From Agaricus subrufescens (taxonomy: Eukaryota > Basidiomycota > Agaricomycetes > Agaricales > Agaricaceae): a stretch of 64,000 nt of DNA. Position numbers and translations under genes: made by a program. The stretch lies in the NCBI GenBank assembly GCA_029945375.1, contig CM057057.1:1302001-1366000 (forward strand), in the 5' to 3' direction. The notes below the pieces were generated by a model that saw nothing but the letters and a program-made list of their open reading frames with translations, searched no databases and had not been told where the DNA came from. Positions 25,308-37,400 of the stretch are shown piece after piece; position 1 is the stretch's first letter; each line of letters opens with the position of its first letter.

Positions 25308-27285
25308 ATGGATACGGGTGCTACCTACGACTCTGATACGTTGACCCCGCCTTTTGTTGGTTTTGTTGTTGGAACTGCGTGCGGTCTCAAGGAGCTGCCT
25401 CATCTCGTTGTTTGCGACTGACGGTTTCTAATCTAGATTGTTCGGAGTCACTATCCTTCAAGCATTCCAATACTTCGTGAACTATCCAGAGGATAGTTTA
25501 TGGTGTAAGATCAGGGTGAGAGACAATGTGGGCTGTATTGCTTCCATTCAACTGACTCTCATTGAACATAGGTCGCTGCTATCTGGTATGTTTGCTCCCC
25601 TGAGTCGAACACACATTCACTGATTCATTATGTGTCAAGTTTGCTCGATGCCGCCCATTTCGTCTTCTCGGCGATTCTGATGTATACGTTTTTGATTTCG
25701 AATTTCGGATCGGTCGTTGCTTCAACTCGAAACGTGTGGTACGCGTTCAGTCTCCATCTTGATCACTAGCTTTTTTGCCTGACTCTAAGATAACTAGGAG
25801 TTTCAAAGTAATTAATTGTTACAATATACCGGTGGTGTTCATCTCTGACATTACATTACTTAGGCTATAGGAACTACTCAGGTACGGGGTATATCCTTAA
25901 CCCAAGAAATAAGTTTAACTGACAGATGGACCAGACCATTTTGATCATCTTTGTACAAATGTTGGTGGTCTTCGCCCAGAGATACTATCCCGTTAGGCTA
26001 ATCGTATCTCCTCGAATCAAGGGCTTACCTCAAACGGATACATACCCGTATGCACCTCGTCTCCCGAACTCCAAACGATCTCGTTGACTAAATGATCATG
26101 TAGTTGCTACTTTTCCACAACTGGTTGGCAAGGTGTTCTCAAGACTGATCAGGGTATGGGGATATTTCTAATATCATTCGCGACGGGATACTAATTGCTT
26201 GGTGATCATCTTTTTGATATGGCAGACTGTCATTTGGTTGATTGTAGTCAGCGCGATCGGTGAGTTCTATTATAAAATGATGATCATAGACAGAAGATTA
26301 AACTGACCAATGTTCGTTACGTAGGTGTTGGAGTTGGTGCGGAACTAATTTTATCACTTCCAAAGTGTTGACTCCTAATTTGATTCTAAATCAGTCGTTT
26401 GCTATGAAGTGTCAGTATCTCCCCCCTTTTTACTTTCGTGGAAGAATAGTAGTTCTGATCTTCATTGTTCAGACAACACGTAGATGTCATCTTGAGTTTT
26501 GGGAATAATTCCGAGGTGAGACTTCCACGACCAATCTATTTATGGCTACTGACTTGTGAGATGTAATTAAGCAGTGGATGATTTATCTCGGGTTTGGAGC
26601 GACAACTATCCTGGATATATCTATTGCGTTGATGATGTGTTTTGTCCTGCATAAACACAAGCTCGATACTGCATATCTTCATTCGCGAGGTGATAAGAGG
26701 AGTGCTACGGTTTTGTCGACGTTGATTAAGTATGCACTCGCGTCGGGATTGTTGACTGCGTGAGTTGGTGTTTTCGTTTTCAAAAGGACGTGAGGGACTA
26801 AAAGTTTTTGTTTTTTGAAGTCTTGCTTCGCTTTTGGTTATTATTTCTGTAAGTTGCAAAAGGGGGTATTCTGCCCGAGTTTGGCTAATAATTCTCAATT
26901 CCAAAAGTTTGTAGCGAGACCGAACACCCTGGTTTACATCGCTGTGGCACTTTCAGTATCAAGACGTAAGTCCCCCTTCCATCATACATCCACGATATAT
27001 CTAATACAACGAATTTAAATAGTATACACAAACTCTCTATTAGCAATGCTCAATGTCCGTCGTCAACTCAACGCCAAACTACGATCTGAACCTGAACTCG
27101 AAAAGATCAGTGGCTTGGTGTTTGATCAACATACTGCTAGTGTGGCATCAGTGTTTTTGGGGTCGGATGAGGAGGAACGGAGTCGGTTGGTTGAGTCTAG
27201 TGTGGCTCATGATATTGAGGCTAGGGATTGTAGTTTGTCGCCGGTGGTGGCGGTGGATTCTAAGAGGCGGAGATCACATTCTTAG
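25308..27285 (+). CDS. DUF6534-family multi-pass membrane protein (copy B)
   Basis: Start at 25308 (MDTGATYDSDTLTPPFVGFV). Exon 1 ends at 25378 inside VVGTA and exon 2 resumes at 25437, giving ALFGVTILQAFQYFVNYPED, the family motif after helix 1. Later exons give WLLDAAHFVFSAILMYTFL-type helix 3 sequence, TVIWLIVVSAIGVGVGAEL, WMIYLGFGATTILDISIAL, LSTLIKYALASGLLTALASL and the end signature RPNTLVYIAVALSVSR-LYTNSLLAMLNVRRQLNAKL. The tail (EPELEKISGLVFDQHTASVA to SKRRRSHS) is hydrophilic and ends at 27285. With copy A it forms a divergent pair, consistent with an old local duplication. No substrate or ligand can be named. Confidence 0.82.
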
Positions 27286-28571
27286 TGTGTCATTATAGAT
27301 ATCCTTTTTTTTTTCTTTTTTGTGGGGGAGACATTGCTGTACGGACTTGATGAACATTAATGTTTTTTTTTGTCTTTTATTTGAAGTTGAGATTTTTTAC
27401 GCGATGCTTAGACACAGTCTGTAGTATACTATGGAGAATGTACAAAGGGGCACCTGACTGGGGCGGTGGGCCGCCTCTTTTAGAATTAGGACTGTGCGCG
27501 TGCCTTGATAGGCGAGAAGGCAGAGGAATAGACCTCGTTTTTCTCTCGGGGAACTAGTATAGTAAGTGAAAATTTTGGAGATAATGACATGACAACTTAC
27601 CTGGGAATTGTTCGGTGTACCTTTAATGTTATGGGCAAAAAAGGCGGAGGCGAGGGGGAAATTTGGGATAGTGGGATGGTGAGAAGTGTAGGTCGCTTGT
27701 ATATGAAAGTAGACTGGCAAATATGATCATCATTTGAAGTTCAAGCAACGCTGCACTCATGAACTTGTTGGTTAGTTGACAGCACCAGGACCAATGTTGG
27801 AACTTTTCAAATTGCATCATAAAGCACTGCATCTCTCTCTCGAATGAAACCATGTATCCACCAACAGACTAGTTGAATATCAAGTCGAAGTCGCACCAAC
27901 CCAACTTCAACTACCATGACCATCTGTACACAGCTGTACACTCTTGATGCCCGCCCACCATGCCCCAGTCATCTTTCCCACCTTCTGTGCCACTGCCAAT
28001 GCAGACTGACCAGGAGGTCAGTATGAAAACACCTCGGAAGACGTAGGGACAGTTGATCGGCTATGCCCGATTTGACCGACCACCATCTCTCCTTTCCACC
28101 ATTGTTGTCCTGAAGACCCGCACTTGTTCTCCTTCCCAGCCCCTCACTGAACTTGCTAATCACGTGAAGTGGTTACAAACTTCGTTTGGTGAGCGTCAGC
28201 GAGGGGCTGGCGACATATGTATGTGAAGCTGCCATCACGGCCATCAAAATGATGTGACTATAGCTCTACTCAAGAAAATCATTCATTATCAGACAATGGT
28301 TTGATTGACTCCTTTTTCATGAGAGAGACCTTGGTAGTATACAACTAAAGAATGTAGAATCTGTATTTTATTGGGCTCTAGTCTAAGGACAAGGAATGGT
28401 ATAAAGGAAAACAGCTGATTTGCACAAGTTTGATCTAGTGTGATGACACCTGTGACCCCATAAAAGGACTCAGTTTTTGAGCTCCTTTGCAGATTAACGC
28501 ATATCAAAACCCGGCAGATTAAGGACTGAAAAGCATTCAAGAAGTATCCTGTAATTACTTTATTATATATA
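27286..28571. other. Intergenic flank left of the giant element
   Basis: No gene supported. Sequence becomes AT-rich towards 28560, where TATATATA directly precedes the CACTG terminus of the element. Confidence 0.5.
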
Positions 28572-28740
28572 CACTGCGCTGACAAGTCAATGAAACACGT
28601 ATTGCATTGATAACTTATTGAAGTCAAATAAATTACTTGGCAAAAATATTTAAAGTTATATATTGATAAGATATTTTTCTCTGGACATCAATATTGAATC
28701 AATATTGGTCCACACATATAAATAATTCATATTTGACTTA
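28572..28740 (+). repeat. Left terminal inverted repeat and subterminal region
   Basis: Starts CACTGCGCTGACAAG. It is rich in ATTGA/TCAAT units (TATTGATAAG, ACATCAATATTGAATCAATA), like the subterminal transposase-binding repeats of CACTA elements. It pairs with 60460-60632 in inverted orientation with clear but imperfect identity. Confidence 0.75.
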
Positions 28741-28933
28741 TCAGTAAATATATTGAACGACTATTGAATACATATCTGATCGGAGTTCAAAATATTACAA
28801 TGATATGTTTAGACGAAAATAGATGACGTATTAAAACGGGTTGCTGTATATGTTTATAATAAGACGGGGGTCACATCATGACTTTATTCTATAAATATTA
28901 AAGAGAGAGTCATATTGTCGACTGACGATTTGA

Positions 28934-29164
28934 CTAGTGATTCACCTTGAGTTCAATTTGTGAATCGGTTAGGGAAAATTGATTCAGTGAAGAATTGTGA
29001 CATTGTTGAATCAATGTTAGAGCGAATGTAGTCGTAGAATTGAATTGTCTACTGGTGATTCGACTGGCGTCGACTAAGGAATCAGTTTGGGATTTGGCAG
29101 AAAAAGGGATTGAAGAGATTCGAGCGGATATTTTACTAGAGTTGGGTAGTTGCTTAATGAACAA
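28934..29164 (-). pseudogene. Small gene fragment shared by both arms
   Basis: Reads SAKSQTDSLVDASRITSRQF on the minus strand. The right arm at about 57860-57965 (+) encodes SAESQADSLVNASGITSRQF in mirror orientation, and a weaker relative lies near 60110-60220 (SFVNASADSTGELTANLHS). The family is unrecognised. It is probably an N-terminal or exon fragment of the arm gene family. Confidence 0.45.
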
Positions 29165-30116
29165 GTAGAACTAGGCTAACAGGAATTGAGATGGTGAGTG
29201 AAATAGACTAATCGTAAACCGTACTTACATCCTACGCTGCCAAGGAGAGACTTCCGAGGTTGACCCAGCAGACGAATTCCAAACTCTCGTCTCTGTCGTA
29301 ATTCATTTTGATTTTCAGTTCCCATTGCCACAATACAGCAGTCGCTCACCTTTGCCTCGCAGAAAGGACCTCATCCCCACTTGATCTATCTCGCTCGTTC
29401 TCGTTCTCTCATTTACCTTCCCATTTACCACCCCGTGCTCCACTGCACCGGAAGGATGCTCTTTTAATGCCACTCGGTCAAGGTCAGGGTCAGTATTGAT
29501 GGATTCGTCTATGAGTGGAGCAGGAGTAAGGATTAGGGAGCGGTGAGTCAAAATATCCTCTCTGGACCTTTTAGCTTACCGCCATTTGGTTTTAACATCT
29601 GATAGAGGCCACTGATTAAGGTACGACGCGTCTTGGAGTGTTCCAACCAGAATACAGAGTGAACCACGTGCACAGGTTGAGCAGGGGAGACAGGACATTG
29701 CTGGATGTCGGTGCAGGTTCTTTTTCACGAGTGGCCGTGCGGTAAAAGGAGGTGGACTGGAAGCTTGGGAAGGAGGGCAGGAGGACTCTGAAAGCACGAC
29801 GGCTGTGGTAGGAGAGTGTGAATAGCGGGACTCGCCCTGGGGGAGGAAGCTGCGAGTGGAGGCCGCATTGGAGAGCCTGGCATGGGGGTCGGCGCGGATG
29901 TGGGAGATAGGAGAGGGGGTCTCGTTGTGGGCACAGGCTCTCGCTGTCCTCTCGGCGACACTGAGGATATGGGTTCACCACGGTCTTTCCCGGTGGAAAG
30001 AGACTGTTCAGCTCAACGTTGAATCCTTGTGATCTCTGGCGGTCGGATGTGACTGTCTTGACTACAGCGGTGGATAATTATAGTGAGTCCAGTGCCCGTG
30101 CTAGCTGTGGGAGACA

Positions 30117-30660
30117 GTGAAGAGGGCCTTGGGGAGAGTGAGTGATGAGAGACGTACGCGAGACAGTGATAATGGCGACGTATGGGGGAGGGGGCCTGCT
30201 AGTAAGCGTTCATGGGCAGCAATTCTAGATGAGGTACTGATGACTAGCGAAGGGAAGGTTCTCCCGACTGATGTTAGAGCCAAACAATGCTACAACAGGC
30301 CGCGGACAAAAATTAGACTTACAGTCATTTCTACACTGACCAGTACAATCGAACGTCGCAGACCATGGATGTTAAGCATAGTAAGTTTACTGGGACCTCA
30401 TGAAGATCCGGACTTCTAATGCCTACCTTTAGGGCAGTTTAAGAACGGCAATACAGAGAACATTGGGGTCTACACACAGGAGGCAGAGTATGAAGCCGAT
30501 ATATCAGACAACGCTGACGGATTATCAATTGCTGGCGGGGGGCGGTCAAAGGGGGGCATATCAAAAAAGAGAGCGAGTATGACGAAGTGCAAGGTGAAAA
30601 ATGAAGACACCAAGGATGGCTACTATGCTGACGACGAAGAAGACGATGATTTTGACTGAT
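30117..30660 (+). pseudogene. Acidic-tailed gene remnant, left arm
   Basis: Two open pieces: DERRTRDSDNGDVWGRGPAS (about 30140) and, after a probable intron near 30420, a stretch ending KNEDTKDGYYADDEEDDDFD with stop near 30659. A second similar acidic end (EHGYADDKDDDKFD) lies at about 31964-32007, and a minus-strand exon on the right arm (59367-59728) ends ENGGYDGDDEADDEDVSM. These look like copies of one gene whose product ends in a D/E-rich tail. No domain recognised. Confidence 0.35.
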
Positions 30661-31289
30661 TAGAGTGGCTGAAGGTACAAAAAGGTGATTCTCCAGTCAA
30701 AAAAAACAGCAAAAAGCTCACCCTCTCTTCGCAAAAGGGCCTCATCTGCTCGGTTTCATTTCAACTAGAGGTTGTCTGCCGTCACCCAGTAGTCAAAACA
30801 GCAGCGTGTGTTCGGTTTTTTTGCTGTATATATTGCCGTCGATCATCCACGGACGATGTTACTAGAATTCAATTCCATTTATCGCGACTTAATTCAGAAC
30901 CTTGCCCACTCACATGCGACCAAAAAATGTTACAACAAGCTATAAGTGGCTTTGGGCGCATTTGAGCCTCATCTTGCACCCTCATTGAAAGTCTTCCTCT
31001 TGCGGCCTCATCACGCGTCACTGGAACCTTCAACCTGGAACCTTCAACTTCAACACATACACGTACACACCGAACTCCAATCAGGGTGAAATTTTCAGGA
31101 CACAATAACGAAACGAGACAGAGTATGATGCGAATATTCCAAACGGTCTTCCCGCAGAAAAAGATAGTAAGAAGAAGAGCGTATGTTGAACAATAACATG
31201 TACACAATGCCTTCTCAGACTGAAAATACCATGGTGATTAGTCATGAAAAAGTCGATAAGTCACAATGAAGCTAGGATTACTTAGAAAC

Positions 31290-32870
31290 AAAGGGACGAG
31301 CCTTGGGTCCTGCCATCAGAATGTAGAGTTAGCACGGTCGTAAAGCTCTCATCTAGACTTACCTATCTAAAAGATCGGAGTCGGATGCAGCATATGCAAC
31401 CTGGCTGTAGAAAGTCTTTAGCTTATTTCAGAAGGTCCTTGCGGAGCAGAAGACGAGAAAGACGAGCTACTTACCTCTGATGGAGGATGAATGGGAGGGC
31501 GTATATCAATGAGCAGCCTGCTGACTGGAAGGCGGGGCTATCGAGATTTGGAAACCTCCGGTGGTGAGGGACTTCCACAGTTCATATTGAGCAGAAGGAA
31601 CAAGGTTGGCAGCTATAAAACGAAAGCAATATCATTGTGGAAAGCATCTACGTGAAGCCGATGGTTACGAGGCTGATGATGAAGTTGAAGTCAATGATAT
31701 GCGTCATTCACCAGCAGCTACTGGCTGAAATAAACCTCGAGGTAGATCAGAAGAATACTGGCTTTATTCAATCGCAATAATTTACCGAATGGGTGGTAAG
31801 GAACCATTGCTTTCCCCGGAACCTCGCCTTTCCCTCTCTCTCCCCCTTCCAACATCAGCAGCAGCGTTTGAAGAAGAACGCCTCGAAGGGGAGAACAGAT
31901 GGCTTCTCCTCTCTCTATGCGACAACAAGAACTTGGATGATCTGGGTCTTGGACAAGACGCTGAACATGGCTATGCTGACGACAAAGACGACGATAAGTT
32001 CGACTGATTGCAGAGGGACTGAAGGTATGAAAAGGTGTCATTATTGCTTCTCGAAAAAACTGATACGAAGTCTTCGTACCTATGTAGTTTGATTGCCGTA
32101 CAGACAAGAGATCTCAGGTAATTCTTGCCAGCAACCCATGCTTCTTGGCTCTCTGTCTGGTAAAACGAGCGCCCAAACCAGAAGTACGATAACAGAGGCT
32201 CTGATAAATATGTAGCTTCCGGTCCAGTGGGGTTTGGAAATTCGGGAGGACGGAGTACGAGTCATGACTTGAAAGGAACAGACATACAGTCCTTCGGTTA
32301 TTCCCCAGTCATTAACAGCCATTGATTGCAATTGATCTCGAGTTCTATAACCTGGCTGCCGTGAACCCAAACCACACTAAAGGGAAGGGGAGACTCATCG
32401 TGAATCACTCGACTCCTGAGATAGAGCAGTCAGACGAATTGGCGCTGCTTTTTGCTTATCTCACATGCGTCGAATTCAAGAGTCGTCATCAGTATCAGTC
32501 ATGGGAATGATTAGCCTTTATTAAGATCACAATGAAATTAGAGAGATCTATGATTAAGTGAACAAGCCCTCGGTTCTGTTGTACAAAATATATATTGTTA
32601 GCATTGTCTTCGAGCTCTAATCCAGATAAACTTACCTGTTCAAGAGATCGGAATCGGATACCACGTATGCAACCCCAGGTACGTTACTCTGGTTGGGAAG
32701 ACGGTGAGCTTTCAATATATGAGGTAGAATGACTACGCGTACAACCGCTCGGAAGCTAGTGCTTGAGCTGGCCGTCATAAGAGGAACTCGATACAAATGA
32801 GGTTCCTAAGAGGTTATTGGGATGGAATGTAATTGCATCCCTGTCAAGGGGAAGTATGGGAGTATCATGT
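31290..32870 (-). repeat. Tandem relics of an arm gene exon ending ...SDSDLLNR
   Basis: Two direct copies on the minus strand, near 31360-31400 (VAYAASDSDLLDR, then a gtaag donor) and near 32630-32690 (VAYVVSDSDLLNR, then gtaag). They match the exon end VACATSDSDLLNR on the plus strand at about 58690-58733 in the right arm. The flanking sequence is also similar between the two left copies. Both appear to be fragments. Confidence 0.5.
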
Positions 32871-32999
32871 GAGAAACTGTAGGCATAAGAGATTCATGAG
32901 CGAATCATAGCGATTTTGAAAGCGGTCACTCAACGTCGAGTCAATCTCATAAAATCTGAGTAACCCCCATATATAGTCATGGTCAGTGTTACTGTACTA

Positions 33000-34330
33000 G
33001 AAAGATTCTCTTTGATCATTCAGTCTGTGCTTTTAATCTAGAAGAGGCCTCACAAAACTTCGTGCGGAGTCTATTCGGTAGAGTTGTGGTTACATTGGTC
33101 CGAAGAGAAAGATGTTTAATTGGATGTTGTGCTTGAGAGACATGAGTCACCATTGTCGCCAGCTTAGATGCTAATCAATCGTCGTGTAGCCGGGAAGAGG
33201 GAGGTCAGAGAGTGAGTCCAAGTTCTCAAGGGATACTTACAGCTGCACAGCTTGGAACCTACATATATATGGTCATCGTTAGCTGTAACTACCATTTCAA
33301 CAAGGAATAAACGCACCTCAGATTCTTCAATGTCTGGTGGAGGATGGTGTGAAAATAATGATCCTGAAAGAACAATCGTCACGACATACATCTGAAGAAC
33401 ACAGACCCAAGGGCGATAAGCTCTCATGGTTCTATAGAATTGGTGCAAAAACCGCGAAGGGTATAGCGCAACCTCTGACAGTCTATCTAGTGGAGGATTC
33501 GGCATGCTCTCCACGAAACAGACGTCGAACACAGGGTAATGTTGAAGGGCTCTGGCACACTTCATCAGATGATGATGACTTCAAAGGGCTGTAAGCTCTC
33601 TCTGAAGCGCACTGGAGGACATACGTACTCTCCTGCGTCATAGGAAAAGAGTAAGCTGATCAGAAACATGAAGATGGGTTTGAAGGAACAATGTGCAGCC
33701 GCTCTGCGCTTGTGGGAGCATATGACTAATGAATTGCTCTGATTCGTTGCTCCAGAGTTTGCACGTGTTTGCGCGTGATGCCGAATCTCCGAATCTCCTA
33801 CGCGACTTCTCCAAGAGGGAGAGAATACCCAACATGATAATGAACTCGAAATCTCAAATTAATTCGAGAATGGTTAAGGGTCTTCAATCCACGTATATGG
33901 CCGTCTTGAACTGTGAGGATCATCGCCTTATTCATAAGGCTTAGGTTGGCTTTGATCCTCTGGGCGTCCATGCGATCGAAGAGATGTAAGGAGATCGAGC
34001 CCCGATACTGAACTTTTGAGCCCAAAAGCAGCACCTATTCCCGTAGGAATGATACAATGACGAATTGAAGACTCCGTAGATGCAATCAGACGACAACAGA
34101 CATGCAATAAAGCCTTTTGCAGATAGTCCAAGTAGAGCTGCGCCTCTTTGAACTCCCCTCGAGACTGCGCCAACTGAGCTAGTCTGGGTTCAAAATCACA
34201 GGCAACATCTTCAACCTTGAATCTCCGAATTGAATGAGCATTGAACACGTTTGGCGTTTGCCTCTGTGTTTGGGACCTGGGTGTACGCGCAAGTACTAAA
34301 TGGCTGTCAGTAGGCGTTCGCCAATGCACA
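33000..34330 (-). repeat. Left member of a ~1.3-kb inverted duplication; frameshifted coiled-coil gene
   Basis: Highly similar to 54480-55760 in inverted orientation. The minus-strand coding part (about 33930-34250) reads EDVACDFEPRLAQLAQSRGE, EAQLYLDYLQKALLHV and GIGAAFGLKSSVSGLDLLT, then shifts frame by one extra base relative to the right copy, ending SQPKPYE. The 5' exons present on the right (signal/TM part) are absent; the copy stops about 240 bp from the transposase 3' end. It is therefore a truncated, frameshifted copy. The non-coding 3' part is also conserved, down to CTTTTAATCTAGAA near 33035. Confidence 0.75.
33337..33594 (+). CDS. Small ORF conserved in both arms
   Basis: Opens in the same frame as a minus-strand frame at 55204-55515 in the mirror copy. 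Both contain QTSEE/HTSEE, KGDK, KAAKGITQP or KTAKGIAQP, and RRTQGNVEG. A related minus-strand piece lies at about 52106-52700. It is antisense to the 3' region of the coiled-coil gene, so it may only be conserved untranslated sequence. No domain recognised. Confidence 0.3.
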   Translation: MEDGVKIMILKEQSSRHTSEEHRPKGDKLSWFYRIGAKTAKGIAQPLTVYLVEDSACSPRNRRRTQGNVEGLWHTSSDDDDFKGL

Positions 34331-34488
34331 CTCTGTGTTAAGTAGGCTAGCGTTAAATAAAAAGAATATATTTACTTCAACATAGTAACGACAGATATAA
34401 GACGATTGTTAGATGCGCAGGAAATATCAGAGGAGGAGGGTCACTAGGATTGGCATTAGCTTACAAGGGTGATAAAGTGACGACTGCT

Positions 34489-37400
34489 TCAACAGACCTT
34501 AAAAAGAGGAAGACCCTGGAATATCTGCGAATGTTGCTCATTGTCATAGTCCGTAAGTGCAAAGCCAAAATGACCGCGAATCTGGTTCATGACAATAAGA
34601 GTTGGAGGCAACTGTGTTTTTCGGAAAAAAAACCCAGAAGCAGAGGAAAACTTTGTCATATGGAGAGAAACATTCTGATATGGTTCTTGTAAGGACACGG
34701 TCTGGTAGGGATGTACCACAATAAACGTGTCTTCCTGTTGTTTACCATCTGTTGTCGTGCGGCTGTGAGTAAATATGCACTCAATGTAGCCAGGTTTTCC
34801 TTCGTCGGTGTCATCAAGAGTGAAGATGATGTGACTGTCGGGAGGAGATCGCCGATGAATTTTATACACAACATCACGGTAGATGGCGTTGAGATACAGA
34901 ACTTTGCGAGACAACTCTTTGAATACTTGAGAATCATGAATTTTTGTCCAAGAAACAAGTAATTGATACGTTTCTCTGGATAAAATTCCTTCCTTCATGC
35001 GACGCAGATCACAGTCTGATGAATGATTGTTCGAGTCTTCGTTCAAGAGAGTGCCACGTAAGTCGTGATTGAAAGTTGTGGAAAATTTATCAACCAGCAA
35101 ACGTAACTGGTCTGGAAGCCGCCCTGAGTTGTAGAGCGAGCGAAGGTTTTGGGCCATGCAGAATTTGCGGAACATGGTTCCCTCTATTTTACCTGGAGAG
35201 ACATGTCAGCAACGTGTTTTGGGATATAAGTAACCACACGAACCAACGATCTTGTTGGTGCTAGTCTGTTGGAGTAGATAATTGAAGCGTTCAAAGGCAA
35301 AACACCTCCATCCGTGCGTAGGGCCGAAACGTCGGAGATACTCTCCAAAGTGTAGGGCGTTATGTTGATTAGGGACTAGCTTGGTTTTAGGGAACAACCG
35401 TGATAATGTTACCAAATACTGATGCATGTGTTCCTCATAAAGCCGAACATGCCTCTCTGTTACAGTGCGGCGTGAGGCAAGTTCTACTGCAGTGACTAGA
35501 TGGAAAAAATTCCCCAACATTTGTCCTTTCTTGCTTTCAGCATAATCACCGCCCCACAGTCTGAGCAAGGTTATGGGGAGATTGATGGTGAAGAAAGAAC
35601 GCCATTGATCAGCGTGAAGTTTCCCCCCCTTTGCTTCACCAGGGTGTGCTGGACCTTTTGGTACCCATGAAGGAATGATCAACCGACCCATGTCTTCGCG
35701 GATCTTTGGAATCATCGTCTTGCCTAAAACATATTTTTCGGTATTCCCTGCTATGTCCGGTGCTGTTCGGGGGGGCTAAAGTCGGGGTCAGAGGAACAGA
35801 AACCTATCCGACTAAACAGTAAACGTACAACTGAAACCGTGCCTTCGACATGCCCATGTGCCAGGAGGTGGCGTTCTACAGCTGCCGGGATTGCCGCTTT
35901 CACGTAACCATGGTCTTGGCTGATAATTATTGAAGATGATTGACGGGTGAGTCGAGATGTTTTTACTGGGTTCCCCACTCGTAGTTTTTTCTCATTAATA
36001 TCAATGATGCGTTGCTCCTTCCGCTGAGAAAATAGTCAATAGGTATTCTTAAGCATATGTTCGGCGGATTACCAGTGCTTGAATCTTGTCAAACAAATCA
36101 TTCTTCTTTAATGTTTCAAGTTCAGCTCGAGCGACCCCTTGATGAAGTAGTATAGCTAGAAGATCGCCCTTTTTGCGACTTCTCAATTTGGATTTCGTGG
36201 CATTATGCCAGAGATTCGTGGCCTCCTCTTTTGATAAGTTTGATTCTGTGACATTGTCCACATCGATTGAGGGTATCTCTAGGATTGTTTGCATGGCTTG
36301 AAGTGGGGTGACGCTGTTACTCGACGTGGCAACCTTCTTGATCGCCAAATATCAGAATAAGGGAGAGTCCATATCCAAATATCCGGTCAAATACTTACAG
36401 AGATAGGTATTTGAGTTGAGCCTAGCGCATTGCTGTCGTTCCACCGCTGAGATGCTTTGGCTTCAGTCGTGGTCAAGAGATTAATCGACAGGGAAGCTCA
36501 CGTTTTTGAGTCGCAGGAGCATATCCTCCTTTGTTCCATCACAAGGAATGCCCAAACTGGCACATACAAAGGCGAGGGCGTTCCAGGATGAGCTAGCTAG
36601 CCTTGAAAGGTCATTCGCTTGAAAGAATGCCATTGCCTGCATCGCTCCCTCATTTGGAGCCTTAAGCTTGTGAACGGTGCTGTCGCTGTCATCTTTTGTT
36701 GCATCCATACCCCATACTTGAACGGCGTGTCGGTTGAACAAACCCAGGTAGAAACAATGCATCGAATCAATGACAACAAATGACGATGGGTCCCAATATG
36801 GTAGTCGCAATAATTCTGACCATCGCACCCCATAGTTGGCGAAGATCCTATCCCGCTCTTCGCTGGTCAAAGCATTCTTCCAGGCATTGGCATTCATGAG
36901 ATGTTCATTCCAAGTTCGTCGCTTCCAAGTCCAGTAATCGAGATTGTGTATCTCGTTGAGTGTTATGTGACAATGGGAGCAGAAGTTTTTGGATGTAGCA
37001 CTCGCGAATGCAGCCATCTTCTTTGCAGCAAGGAGGTCGGAAACCAGGGGAACAACGGCAGCCTTCACTCTTCTACCTCTCGGGTATTTACGAGTTCGGC
37101 GCAAATAAACGCCAGGCATCCAGAGCTCAAGTAGAACATCGATAAGGGGCTTGGTAATATGATTGATTTGCGTGAGGGAAGGTTCGTTAGGTCCCGGAAT
37201 GATACCAACGAGAAAGATATTCTCCATTTTGTTCCGGAGCTCGCGTGGGAGATTAAGACAAGTCATGTAAATGGCGCCAATGGAGACGTGCTTGCCGTTT
37301 TGCATGTTTCCAAAGGGATTGAAAGAGTCCATGTTGAGGCTAAAAATTAACCGCCCCTCTACATGTCTACGTCCGTGGGGCACAAACAATTTGCCGTCTG

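Noticed and set aside
28566..28571. Target-site duplication called as TATA
   Set aside because: Both flanks read TATA, but the left flank is a TA run, so the match has little weight and no length was assigned.
28572..28800. Left and right CACTG segments as two independent MITEs
   Set aside because: Neither segment has its own opposite CACTG end within several hundred bases. The two ends pair with each other in inverted orientation instead. Not fully excluded.
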